Shown: positions 20,263-30,931 of the stretch, in pieces
Numbering within the stretch: position 1 is the stretch's first letter
How the letters are laid out: the number at the start of each line of letters is the position of its first letter
NCBI GenBank assembly: GCA_020283715.1
Contig: JAIQCW010000336.1
Span: forward strand, 1 to 64,000
From: Cytauxzoon felis
Lineage: Eukaryota > Apicomplexa > Aconoidasida > Piroplasmida > Theileriidae
Direction of reading: 5' to 3'
Length of the DNA stretch: 64,000 bases
Notes under the pieces: generated by a model
Database searches by the model: none
Told to the model about the DNA's origin: nothing
What the model saw: only the letters and a program-made list of their open reading frames with translations
Translations under genes and position numbers: made by a program

Positions 20263-20730
20263 ATGAAAAAGTTAAAGAATCCTGCAGGAATTTTATCGAT
20301 GGATGCAATAGGATTAACAAATTATATACGAAGGAGGTATGATAGAATTATACCTGGAATAGATGATTTGGATGAGACTAGAGATATAGCATTTCAAATA
20401 TTAGCAAATAAATCACATTATGAATCTAATTATAAATTACATTTAAAATTATCATACACACTAATAAAAGCTAAACATTTGGGTTTCTTTAATTATACTC
20501 ACTATATAGGCTTTCCGTATTTGGATCGATACTATAGTGAGTATTACAACACATCAAGCAATGTATCATTTAATGGCTCTAATGATTTATTACTACTTAA
20601 TACTGGAAAGTTTATACTTGATAATTTGAGGAAATGTATAAGTAATCATCTTACTAATAATATTCAAGACTTGTTATTCTTGCATAAAACTAAAGATACT
20701 TTCAGTAAGTGGATTCTCAATCATTCATGA
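20263..20730 (+). CDS. Uncharacterised protein, 155 residues
   Basis: Single open frame starting at the ATG at 20263, 74 bases from the divergent start of the NADAR-type gene. The N-terminus is short and basic (MKKLKNPAG) and the remainder looks alpha-helical, with DAIGLTNYIRRRYDRIIPGIDDLDETRDIAF and a possible helical end. No signal peptide or membrane segment is evident and the family was not recognised. Codon use is AT-rich like its neighbours. The stop at 20730 is 10 bases from the opposite-strand ORF's stop at 20721, consistent with convergent compact genes. Confidence 0.6.
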   Translation: MKKLKNPAGILSMDAIGLTNYIRRRYDRIIPGIDDLDETRDIAFQILANKSHYESNYKLHLKLSYTLIKAKHLGFFNYTHYIGFPYLDRYYSEYYNTSSNVSFNGSNDLLLLNTGKFILDNLRKCISNHLTNNIQDLLFLHKTKDTFSKWILNHS

Positions 20731-21330
20731 ATTGTAGCAAATGACGCGATGACGGTTTCTAAATTGTGCTTGAAGGTGATCTTAGAATTATGGATCAAGA
20801 ATAATTTACCTGAGGCATTGGAATTTAAATTGGATAAACGTGGAATCAATGTCTCAAATGATGGAATAATCCACTTATCGCATTTGATTGGTAAGGATTC
20901 ATAGATGATTGGGGATATTTTCTTCAGAAATTTATTGTTGTCTAATTGCATTAGGAATTCACAATGAAGGAATAATTGATTCTTTTCTTGAATTCATTGA
21001 TAAATTCTATAGACAATTCGATATCAAAAGTATGCCTTCCATATTTAATTGATAATATATCACATGTAGCTAAAATATTACTATTTAATGCTCTCGCAAC
21101 CATCAATTCATTAAGAATTCTTGACACATTGAAAATGTTACTCTCTTCAATCACCCAGACTGTATGTCCATCAAGGGTTATATCACATACTCTTAGATTA
21201 AATCAACTGAGTTGAATGATGTATTGATACTTTTACAAGGATTAAAGTTAATTTCATATAAAGTTCGAATAATGACCTATATTTTATTACACTCATCCAG
21301 GAACGATTATTAGATGATCTTCTGACAATA
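20721..21330 (-). CDS. Uncharacterised gene with a frame break; possible organellar protein
   Basis: A basic leader beginning near 21338 (MRCIVRRSSNNRSW) is followed by a putative splice to VCDITLDGHTVWVIEESNIF and ILNELMVARALNSNILATCD. This frame ends in TAA at 20951-20953. A second open frame starts in the overlapping TAATG and runs to 20721 (KKISPIIYESLPIKCDKW, PRLSNLNSN). No acceptable intron joins the two frames. This may be a one-base error, a real frameshift, or two genes. The basic leader suggests a mitochondrial presequence. Family not recognised. Confidence 0.4.
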
Positions 21331-21723
21331 CACCTCATGCCAAAAGTATCAAAAATGAGGTGAGGGGAAAATAGGAGTGATGATAAAATTTGTATTTATA
21401 TGTAGAATTGAAGATTTATTCAATGTAATCGACGTATTTATATCTCTAGACTATAGATGCTCAACATTTTTTAAGGTATTACCATTCCAATCAATCACTT
21501 AACATGATAACAGTTGCTGGACAATGAAGGGTTGCTAAAGAACATGACACCTATAGATTTATCAGTATTAGTAAGTCTCAATGATACAACTCTATAGCCT
21601 CTTCAGTCGATAAAATTAAGTCAACTTAATCAACCCATTAATCATCTATTAACTAAAGTTTGTTTCAAGATAATAACCCCCGTATACTAATAGATTTCTT
21701 ATGAATTGAATGATATCATCAAA

Positions 21724-21909
21724 ATGGCAGGTAATTTAAATTTATTTAAATGTACACACTATATGATCTATTTAGATTATAAAGTATTGGAAAATTTAAA
21801 TGAATTATATATTAAACATCATATTAAGTTGGTTTATAACAAATGATAATTTATACATTTTAGAAATGACTTTTTAAATGATTATATTCTACAGATAAAA
21901 AATGAATAA
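21724..21909 (+). CDS. Possible very small two-exon gene
   Basis: ATG at 21724 in good context (AAAATGG). An open frame of about 40 codons can be joined by a 38-nt intron (GTTGGT..TTTTAG) to NDFLNDYILQIKNE and a stop at 21907-21909. The result is about 49 residues, or about 33 if an earlier intron beginning GTAATT is also removed. It is convergent with the next gene, whose stop is at 21952. No family recognised; low confidence. Confidence 0.3.
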
Positions 21910-21951
21910 TATTCCCCCATTTAATATCGCAATTTTGCCCCATAAATTAAG

Positions 21952-22575
21952 TTATGCTAGACTTGTAACGGGTTTTTTGAGCATAGCATTGGGTTTATAA
22001 TCTTGTAATTTGTAATAGCATAATATACATATAGATGATGTATCAATTATATTGTAATTATATTGTGACTTAATATTATTATAATATAATTGCAATTCAT
22101 TAATAAATCCATCAACCATAACATCGACCTTATCATTCAACAATAAATTCCTATTTATCCACAATGATGTATACTATAAATGTTAATATGGGGTTAAATA
22201 ACAGCATAAACTAACTTTATTTAAATGCTTTTTAATTTTGGATATAAGATCGGCGTGTTTGGTAACTATAAGAATACAACCATATTTAATTAATATTTGA
22301 TGTAGTGTGGACATGATGTCATAGGAAAATATTTGTTTAATACTGAAAATATAAATAATCCATATGATCAAAAACAGACTTTCTATTATTAACATGTAAA
22401 ATAATCAATTTAAATACTTCCAAATTCAATATCGATGGTATATTCATTAAATTACCAGTCAATATACGTAAATTTTTGAATGTACCCAAATTTTCAATAT
22501 CCAAGTCATTACACCTATAATTTATCATATGTTGTACAGAAATAAACTAATATAAGAGTAAGTGAGTTCGTCCAT
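21952..22575 (-). CDS. Uncharacterised protein, possibly RecA-like fold
   Basis: Starts at the ATG at 22575, only 12 bases downstream of the preceding gene's stop. Inferred exons encode MDELTYSYISLFL, CNDLDIENLGTFKNLRIL...VFKLIILHVNNR, IKQIFSYDIMSTLHQILIKYGCILIVTKHADL and a C-terminal helical region. The run hydrophobic strand (LIILHV), helix, then CILIVTKHADL recalls the second half of RAD51-type ATPases, where a LLIID strand precedes a VTNQ-type strand, but no Walker A motif is visible. Two of the inferred introns are short (23 and 34 nt), so the model is tentative. Confidence 0.45.
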
Positions 22576-22586
22576 TTAAAACCCTA

Positions 22587-23372
22587 TTATTTCACTGTCC
22601 ATTCAATCTGAAATGTTCCACCTGAGGTCTTCCCACTCGGCGTGGAGCCTCTTCTATTTAGTTATCCCTCCGCTTCCCTGAGATCAGCTGCAGGTTCTCC
22701 ACTCGAAGTCAATCACTATACTTCCGCCACGATCTCCGGGAGTGGCTTTACTCTTTAGAGATAGGTAATTGGAAGAGCTGACAGCAGGACCTACGTGGTC
22801 TCCTAATAAAATAAGAGGTATATTTAGACCTCCATTTAGGGGCTTTTAACAAAAACTCAATACTTTTAATTGAAAATTGTCAACATACCTCCCGTAATTG
22901 TAGAGAGTATTAAAAGTAACATCATATGTGTTGCAATAAGACACATTATAGCTGTGATTGATTTTAGTTGCGATAAAATTAGTATACCAAGAGTCATACG
23001 CAATATGTAAAATGCTTTTAACGATTGATCCATCATCTGTACGTGTTATATTCCCTTCTTGTCCATACACATTATTCCTCAAACCAATGAAGTTTAAACT
23101 ATGCGTTACATTATCTTTGACTTTATGATTGAAGTACCAAACAAACATATCATCAATTAAATTGCATCCTTTTATATCTTTTGATAATCTGAGTGTTAAA
23201 GTACTGAAAATGACTTGATCTTGAAGGAATCTCACCTTAAACGTGTGAATAGTATACCTGGATGTTCAACGTAATAATAATTGTATCCTTCATTATATTG
23301 TAAATACCATTGGCGTAAACATGTATTAAAAAAACGCTGATAATTGGAATAGTTTATACATTTGACTGACAT
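22587..23372 (-). CDS. Uncharacterised protein, about 165 residues
   Basis: Exon 1 from the ATG at 23372 ends RLS at a GTGAGA donor. A 32-nt intron leads into TLTLRLSKDIKGCNLIDDMFVWYFN. The frame continues through LNFIGLRNNVYGQEGN and SILHIAYDSWYTNFIATKI to DNFQLK. After a long intron containing a mosaic repeat, a final exon encodes IEWTVK and the stop at 22587-22589. No signal peptide or membrane segment was seen and I do not recognise the family. It lies upstream of, and on the same strand as, the possible RecA-like gene. Confidence 0.6.
22614..22790. repeat. mosaic interspersed repeat copy
   Basis: T, S3-like (CCACTCGGCGTGG), C1, T, H, S1 inverted. Inside the last intron of the gene at 22587-23372. 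Confidence 0.88.
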
Positions 23373-23575
23373 TTAATGATTAATGTTAGACAACTGTCAT
23401 GTGTGGAAAACTCAGGTAAAGCTCCACTCAAGTCTATGGTTCAATTACTTATACTCTATAAATTAGTATACTTCTCTTCTATGGAGTATCTGAATACCTC
23501 CATCTTCTCAATTGAACTATGGAATATATCTCAATCCTCATCTATATGCAAAATGGTATGAAATTAAAGTTTAAA

Positions 23576-25201
23576 TCAATTATATTGTTCATTTCTTGAG
23601 AGTCTTACAGGTGTAACATCACTAGTTCTTTCCGCATTGCCCCAAACGTAGGCTCCAGCATTGAGTTGTTCCTCTCTGGCCCATCCTGGTGTTCTTTCGC
23701 CTTTATCATAAAAGTCTTTATAGTAATAATCTTCATGGTATGAATTTTTTTTGTCACTTCTGTACCACCTCCTGATGAGTGCGAATAATCCGAATAATAA
23801 TAAAACAGCTATTGATCCTAGGATGTAATAATATAGCCAATTAGTACTGGGCTCTTCTGAGCATATATAATAATAACCGCACGATTCTGAGTATCTTGCA
23901 TGTACATATTTTTCACAATTTAGTACTTCTTTATCTGTTGATGTATATGGTACAAAATCTGATTGGCCATCATAGGGCCTTGATCTTGTTCTGGCTTCTA
24001 AATAACCTCTAGATTTTATGTTACATGGGAATGGTACAGCCTCACTAGCTAATGGTGAACCAATTGAGGTTAATGCAAAATGTCCAGCATTTAATATTAA
24101 ACATGTTGGGACTACATCAAGGATATCACATTTTTGTGTAATTGGATCAAAATTTGCCCAATTTACACCTACACCACCACTATCTACTGACCTATCCCTT
24201 ACCGTTGCTGGAGTAAATATCCTGCTCATTGCACTACTAAAGTTATTATTCCTTAACTCCTTCCAGAAGTTCACAACATCAGTGGCATCTTCATCATGAT
24301 CTGTATCTACATCCGAGGGTGAGTAGTCGAATAGAATCTCGGAACAATCTTCAACGCTATAACATGATTCCTGATATGCTGGCCTTATAGCCTCACATTC
24401 ACTACCATTCCATCTACCAAACATAGCATCTTTAACTGGATACATTGGACACGCTGTATCCCAATCCATTCTAACATTGGCAGAACCATAAAATATAGAA
24501 GCATCGCATCTAGATTTCTCTGGAAACATACAAATCAATGATGATATACCTTCATCAGCTCCATTATCATCACAATACTTGGCACCTTGGTTATATTGCA
24601 TAGGGGAATATAATACATGACACATTTTATTATAACTGTCGTATACAAATGGATAACGATATTTCGTATTCCTATCCGATCCTGGTATTATATTACGAGC
24701 ATATTCAGCACAATTGGCTAAATCAGTACCATTATTGTAATTCCAATTCAACAGCTGGGAGGCCGACACGGGTGATAACTGTTGTACTACATTTCTATTG
24801 CCAACGCGCGTATTCATCTGTTTTGTCAATGGAAAGGCTAAGCCCCGTTCACTAAGATCATTACTATCAATCGGTGATAAGAAATCACCACCTGATGATA
24901 ATTGTATTGTCTTACCTGCTATTGGGCATCCACCATATGGCATACGATAATAATGTGTACCCATTTGTATTGTCCTACCCAGATCTACATATACACCCGA
25001 ACCATGTACATGTGCGATATCAAACTTCTCCATATATGTCGACCATATGCTATCATTATCAAAACCGCCCCTAGATGATGATATGCGGCTATTATTCCTA
25101 TCACGTTTCCTACTCACATTCACTCTACCACCCGGAGATGTATTACTATTACACCTCACAAATATAATACCGAATAATATTATACACCCAATTACCTTCA
25201 T
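23576..25201 (-). CDS. AMA1: Apical membrane antigen 1
   Basis: Micronemal type I membrane protein that binds rhoptry neck protein RON2 at the moving junction during host-cell invasion (family knowledge). A single exon of 541 residues. Signal peptide at about residues 1-18, then a basic Asn/Arg/Ser-rich prosegment. The ectodomain shows the AMA1 domain I landmarks (WSTYMEKFDIAHVHGSGVYVD split over the FDI/HGSG region, GTHYYRMPYGGCPIAGK, FLSPI, GLAFPLT). Many cysteines follow in domains II/III, with CYSVEDCSEILFDYSP. One membrane segment lies at about residues 453-475 (YYYILGSIAVLLLFGLFAL). The cytoplasmic tail of about 65 residues has tyrosines and a conserved-type tryptophan region (PGWAREEQ). 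The length fits Babesia/Theileria AMA1 rather than the longer Plasmodium form. No sign of damage. Confidence 0.96.
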   Translation of the reverse strand: MKVIGCIILFGIIFVRCNSNTSPGGRVNVSRKRDRNNSRISSSRGGFDNDSIWSTYMEKFDIAHVHGSGVYVDLGRTIQMGTHYYRMPYGGCPIAGKTIQLSSGGDFLSPIDSNDLSERGLAFPLTKQMNTRVGNRNVVQQLSPVSASQLLNWNYNNGTDLANCAEYARNIIPGSDRNTKYRYPFVYDSYNKMCHVLYSPMQYNQGAKYCDDNGADEGISSLICMFPEKSRCDASIFYGSANVRMDWDTACPMYPVKDAMFGRWNGSECEAIRPAYQESCYSVEDCSEILFDYSPSDVDTDHDEDATDVVNFWKELRNNNFSSAMSRIFTPATVRDRSVDSGGVGVNWANFDPITQKCDILDVVPTCLILNAGHFALTSIGSPLASEAVPFPCNIKSRGYLEARTRSRPYDGQSDFVPYTSTDKEVLNCEKYVHARYSESCGYYYICSEEPSTNWLYYYILGSIAVLLLFGLFALIRRWYRSDKKNSYHEDYYYKDFYDKGERTPGWAREEQLNAGAYVWGNAERTSDVTPVRLSRNEQYN

Positions 25202-25773
25202 TCTTATACTATTAAACTAATATTATACTATCTTACAATCATTCATATACAAATCTACATTAAATTCATTACAACTGCTCCATACAAATTACGAATCTTA
25301 AAGATTTTATCACCACCATTCAATTGATAAATAAATAAAGATTCTGTGATACATCCATTAGCCACTGCACATCATATTGATTCCACCCATTATTACAATA
25401 CGACATCACACTGTGCAAAAGGGTGTTACATGTTTCTCGGATGTATTAAATACCCTAATGTTCATCTTTTGAAGAGTATTTTTTTAATTTTATACTTGTA
25501 ATTGACTAATTTATTATATACTAAGTTACGTCAATTAGGTAAAATCCAGATTCCATTATATGCATTAATTCCATACACATTTTAATATAGAGGTCAATAA
25601 CTATCATTTATAATCTATTATTAAATATTTATGATTAATTTATCCATTTATCCATAATAATTGTGACTTGTTTCAAACATACTCCATCAGTCACCTCATA
25701 CCCAGATACTTAGAAAACATCACGAGAGATCGGTATATATAACTCGGTAATTAATATATACAACACGAAATCC
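25202..25773. other. intergenic region between AMA1 and the CDC50 gene
   Basis: About 570 AT-rich bases upstream of AMA1, presumably holding its promoter. No open frame of note and no mosaic repeat. Both flanking genes are on the minus strand. Confidence 0.55.
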
Positions 25774-27578
25774 TCACATTATATTAAGGTAGCTGCTATA
25801 GTGTTTAGGCTTTGACAACAAAAATAGTAATGACAGTTGTATAGAAAATACGGTAAATAATAGGCTTATAAATCTTATGACATGTAAATTACCATTAGGC
25901 CAACTTGGTACCACAAACATAAGAGCTTTATCACCGTAAAACTTTCTTACATCAAAATTATTATCAAACGCGACCCTAATAGGCAATTTTATAGGACCCT
26001 TAAGTATACCGTACAATTTTGTAACCGTCTGGAATGGTGCTGGAGTCATCCATTGCAAAAAATGACCATTCTCCATAGATATGCCATTCTCTTTGCTACT
26101 ACATATTTGGTCCTTAATATTGTAATTCCTGTGTAATAAATTCAAAACCTCCATACCCTTTGGGGTTGATCCAAACTTCAACTCGCTAGTATAATTCGGA
26201 TCATTTAACCAAAAAAATATCTTCTTACTATATTATATAACGTCAAATAAATTATATATAATGTACATATTTAATAAAAGGAGCGTTATATATCTTGTCT
26301 ACTAGCTACCTCACCTATGGTTAAAGTAATGCGCCACCTTTTTTATTTGACTATCAGTCAGTTCCGTCAGCGTGACGCTACCCTTTAGAGATAGGTAATT
26401 AGAAGAGCTCTCTGCAAGACCAACCTCAGGTGGTAATGGGAGTAATAGGGTACAAAATATTCATAACAAGAATTGGCTTACTTGTCTTGTGAGTAAACAT
26501 ACTTATTTTTTTCGATTTCTTCTTGTGTTGGATTTTTTAGTTCCGTGTATTCTTGATATTTCGATAATAGTTCTTTAGATTGATCGAATTCTAGAGGGGT
26601 ACCGTCAATATCATAAAATTTAAAAACATCGTTGTAAATATTGACAAGATGCGGACCACACGGATGCAATACCTTCTTTATACCTATAACGTTAATATAC
26701 ACGGAATCATAAAGGGTGTAACAAGTATCTGTTCTCAATTCACGAATCAATATGGCTTCCCGGTCATGCAGACAGATCTCACCCTGAGGTTACAACCACT
26801 GTTCCACTCGCCGTGGAGGCCTCCTCCAATTACCTATCTCTAAAGAGTAAGGCCACTCCAGGAGATCGTGATGAAAATAGTGAAGGTTGGATCTCAAGCG
26901 GAGGATGAATAAATTTGGAGACAAGGGTGGTAATCCGTGGGATGAATAGTGCTCTATCATCTTGGTTAGAGTAGACGAACCATTTACTTCTATGGTATCG
27001 AAAGGTTTGCATTTAGAAACCTTTTTGGCTTTTTTGAAGAGTGTTCCGTGTAGTTGTTCTTTGCTATGTAGTTTATAATAGCTGGCAGCTTGGAATGGGT
27101 ATTTGAAGATTTTATAGTAAATGAATATTTCACGCCCATTAAGTTCTTCGATGTCTTTATTATTGCATTCATTTGGTGTTAAGATTAGAGAAATGTTTTT
27201 TTGTGTATCTACCGGATATTGTCCTAGATGTAATTTACAGGTGATTTGTTTATCTTTGATCATGAATAGTATAATGGTAGCTGATAGATTTAAAATGAAA
27301 ATGAATAATAAAATTATGCCTAATCTTTTAGAATTCGTAGTTTTAGGTAGTGCGGAGTGGAATATTTTTCTAAATCCATTGAATATTAATTTATTTATCG
27401 TCCCTTGACGTGTTAATACGGCTTGATATCCTATAGATGGATTGTCTATACGCATTGATGTAGGTGATGATGTAGCAAATGATGAATATCCATCATTGGT
27501 ATTACGAGATAATATACTTAATATACCACTCCTGCTACGTGTACCTCTTGTAGATATACGATCACTTTTTCTGGCCAT
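25774..27578 (-). CDS. CDC50: CDC50/LEM3-family subunit of P4-ATPase lipid flippases
   Basis: Accessory beta subunit needed for folding and transport by P4-ATPases. Exon 1 (27578 to about 26975) has a basic cytoplasmic N-terminus, a first membrane segment (GIILLFIFILNLSATIILFM) and the start of the lumenal domain (EIFIYYKIFKYPFQAASYYKLHSKEQLHG, KCKPF). The next exon carries VLHPCGPHLVNIYNDVFKF, equal to the family PCG..A.S.FND motif. The last exon has WMTPAPFQTVTKLYG, LPIRVAFDNNFDVRKFYGDKAL and a second membrane segment near the C-terminus. Two introns contain mosaic repeats (26345-26435 and 26780-26912). The C-terminal end after WPNGNLH is shorter than in yeast. The open frame reads past the true donor into the repeat, so the apparent end at 26790 is artificial. 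Confidence 0.88.
26345..26435. repeat. partial mosaic interspersed repeat
   Basis: Right half of H (CCCTTTAGAGATAGGTAAT), an S2-like slot (TCTCTGCAAGAC) and T, in the second repeat-bearing intron of the CDC50 gene. Confidence 0.78.
26780..26912. repeat. mosaic interspersed repeat copy
   Basis: T, S3 and inverted H with a decayed right end, in the first repeat-bearing intron of the CDC50 gene. Confidence 0.83.
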
Positions 27579-28690
27579 TTCCTTAAAAAATTATATTGCG
27601 ATTAAATTATTATAAAATTTAAATTTTAATTAAAGATACATTTTTATACAAGTGTTTATTATATTATAATTTATCATCGAGCTCAATTGCAAACGATCGA
27701 CATTTTTACATACACATGATATCACTAATAAAATATATATTTATAACCTTATCATCAACATCATACGAAAAATATTTTATTTATATTTATATATATATAT
27801 ATAATTAAGTTTATATTATTTAATGTCTACACCCACAAATGGCCCTTGGGAAGTATCCAATTCGGGCTTATAGATGGCTATCAAGCGATGTCGTCCTCCC
27901 ACTCTCCATGGAGGCCTTCTCTATTTACATCCCCCTTCGCTTCCTTGAGATCAGCTACGGGTTCCACTTGAGGTCCAATCCTTACAACCTCTACCTTCAC
28001 CACGATCTCTGGGAGTGGCTCTACTCTTTAGAGATAGGTAATTAAAAGGGTTGAGGTTGGAAAATTCTACGATACCCTCTACTATAAGTGAAGACTATAT
28101 ATGACCTACGATGAACCGTTATAAGAAAATAAAGTGGCAATAATTTGTTGGATAGATAATGGTTTGCTCTGTATTCGATTGGGAGATGGTGGTAATGAGT
28201 GATATAGTGGTGTAGAATTTGAGTGATTAAAATAATGTATATGGATAGAATCATGTGTATTGGCGAATGAATATATATAAATGCATGATTTAATATAGTA
28301 AATATGGTATATGTGTTGATGAATGAATCTGGTAGTACATGAATTTGATGAGGATATGTGGTGATGTAGAAATGTGGATGTATTGATTGAGGGAATGATA
28401 TAATTGTATATGAACATATAATAAATGTTTGAGATATATATTGAAGTTAATGAATAATGTATGGAATGGGATAAATTAAATCAGGTGTGTAGAGTTTGTA
28501 TAGGTTGGTTATTATTAGGGAGTATATGATGACTATTATATATAGTAACATAAAGATATGATGAATAAATGGTTAGTATTTAATAGAAAAGGTATAATAA
28601 TATGAATTTAAATTAGATGTGTATATATTTATATACAAAATTTGTAGAGTAGAGAGTAATAAATGTATATGAATTTTTTAAAATTGATTG
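27579..28690. other. intergenic region between divergent genes, right half cytosine-poor
   Basis: About 1.1 kb separating the divergent CDC50 gene and the unknown gene starting at 28691. The left part is very AT-rich with a TA run near 27790-27805. The middle holds a mosaic repeat (27885-28048). From about 28140 to 28690 the plus strand is almost free of C while G remains frequent. No gene is supported. Confidence 0.6.
27885..28048. repeat. mosaic interspersed repeat copy
   Basis: An S variant (CCACTCTCCATGGAGG), C1, T and H. Intergenic, between the divergent CDC50 and 28691 genes. Confidence 0.83.
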
Positions 28691-30820
28691 ATGAAGATGC
28701 CAAATTATGATGGCACATCTTTATTATATGAAGACTTTAAGTCTTTCACTAATCATCAAAAAGAATTGTTATTAAGTGAAACAGATTTATTTTTTAAACG
28801 ACATAATATTAGATTACGTAAATATATTTTACCCGTTGAATTGCCATCCTGGGCAAAATCATTTGATGATGTACTCGATACTGGTAAAGAATATGAACCA
28901 CTTTCTACTATCTATCGCCATAAACACTTTCTTAAATGTAGAGTACTACATAACTGGAGTTATATTGGTATGTTGATGGTTCTTGCTTTATCCTTTAACC
29001 TTTTCTAGAAACTAGATGGAATCAGTCGAGTGATCCTAGGAATAAGAATATACCCTTTGATCTTAGGCCACTAACACATGAAATTCTCAACCAATTAGAC
29101 ATCATCAATGAAGATATGCTCGATCCAGAATTCTCTGGGCTTCTGGTCACTTTAAACTCCATTACATTTAATAAAAGCGAAGATGATGACATTAGAGTTG
29201 GTAATGTCAAAAAGGAAGATGAAGAAGATTTAAATGAATCAAATGTCGATACCTCAATCGAAAAGAAGGAAAATGGAGACAACAATGATTATGTATGTTG
29301 AAACCCGAAGAAATGCAACGACTTAAGTGTTAACCACCGATAAGTCTCATCAAATACCTTTTACTATACATTGTTTTCCATTGCATGGAGCCTCTTCCAA
29401 TTATCTATCTCTAAAGAGTAGAGCCACTCCCAGAGATCGTGGTGAAGGTAGTGATGTAACCTCAGATGGACTACCCGAAGCTGATCTCAGGGAAGCGAAG
29501 GGGGAAGTAAATAGAAGAGGCTCCACGCCTAGTGGAAGGAGATGTGGATTGGACCTCAGTTGGAGGCAAGATGGACGTTGATGTACCATGCAATGGATAA
29601 TATCTGTATATATTGTTCAATAGTCTAATCTTTTATAGGTATTATCAAAGGTGATAGCAGGTGCCTTGGTGGAATGTTTGGTCACAAATGAGCGATGTAT
29701 AAAGTGTATATGGTTGCATCCGAATTTGACAAAGCATTCATCTAGGATATTATTGCAGGCGTTTTTGCCTCGTTTGATGATGGAGATATTTTCATTGCCA
29801 TCGGTTGTAACGGAGAGTGGCGTTTCAATGTATAATAAATTTGCTTACGTGATGCATAATGATTTAGATCTATTCCCTCGACAATGTTGGTTATTGTTAG
29901 CGAGTGCTAAGAAAATGTCATTACCGAGACATTATGAACCATCAACTTTTGAAGATCATCCAGTGGATTTAGAATATGGTGATTGTCATACAGATGAAGT
30001 AGGGCATTTGTTACTTCCCGAATTTGAATCTATTGAACCAACCAATATATTATTAACCGTTGGCGATGAAATCTCAGCAAGAAATGTCGCTTGTAATTGT
30101 AGAACAGAAAAACTAAAAAAATCACTAGATGATCAAGCATGGCTCGATCGACTCGTAGGATGCACAGAAAGCTACATGTACCTCATGCTACCCAAAAAAA
30201 ACGAACGACAGGCACTCGGACTACTCATTAGAGAAGGATGGAGAGATCTCATCATAGAAGGAATCGATCCCATACTTAATGAAGATGTAAGTTGATGAGG
30301 AAAGAAATATTTCAGCTTTTGTCTATTATACTTGCCATCTCACCTGAGGTCCATCCTGCCGTCAGCTCTTTCTTTTACCTCCCCTTCCAGCTCCCGTAGA
30401 TCGCTTCCAGGTATTCCACTTCCACTCTAGGTCTGTCCTTCGGGTAGACATTATACCGAGGATGATCTACGGTAGCTGGAGGGAAAACTAAATAGAAGAG
30501 GCACCATGCAATGGAAAACAATGTATGGTATAAGGTATTGGATGAGACTTATCGGTGGACAATGCCTCTTCGACAATATGTATATCCTTCATTCATAGAT
30601 TCTATCGATATTGCCTGAACGTATGAGGTCATCGTGTTATTCGTTGTATAATCCGGAGGATATGATAATGCCGATTCGTGCGAATGCTAATTTGAATGGT
30701 GATGTTGAGGAATGGTGTAAACTACGTAGGGAAGATTTGATAGATGTGACGAGCGATACAGAGGTTTATATGAAGGGTGGCGAGGTGAAATCTAAGAAGA
30801 GGAAATATAGATTCGATTAA
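28691..30820 (+). CDS. Uncharacterised multi-exon protein
   Basis: Start at the ATG at 28691. Inferred exons encode PNYDGTSLLYEDFKSF...LHNWSYI, then ETRWNQSSDPRNKNIPFDLRPL...GDNNDY, then VLSKVIAGALVECLVTNERCIKCIWLHPNL...DPILNED, then ILSILPERMRSSCYSLYNPED...KSKKRKYRFD. The total is about 480 residues. It has an acidic low-complexity stretch (KKEDEEDLNESNVDTS), many W/C/H residues and a basic C-terminal end (KSKKRKYRF) that could be a nuclear signal. It is compact and splice-consistent and looks like a conserved gene, but I do not recognise the family. Two introns hold mosaic repeats (29372-29580 and 30338-30520). Confidence 0.75.
29372..29580. repeat. mosaic interspersed repeat copy
   Basis: S5, inverted H, T, inverted C1, inverted S4, T, S5-like end. 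Intron of the gene at 28691-30820. Confidence 0.86.
30338..30520. repeat. mosaic interspersed repeat copy
   Basis: T, S1, C2, T, a second partial C2 in inverse orientation, S5. The two opposed C2 parts make this copy foldback-like. Last intron of the gene at 28691-30820. Confidence 0.86.
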
Positions 30821-30931
30821 TTTTTTATATATTTTTAATTTAATTTAATATGGCTGTATATTGAGTACATGTGATTTGCCCTCTAGACATTCCGCACATG
30901 TTTTTGGACATTCAAATTATGTATTTTAGAG

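Noticed and set aside
24018..24299. Plus-strand open frame of 93 codons within AMA1
   Set aside because: It lies antisense to the AMA1 coding sequence, with no start context, splice partners or motif; it is a shadow of the real gene.
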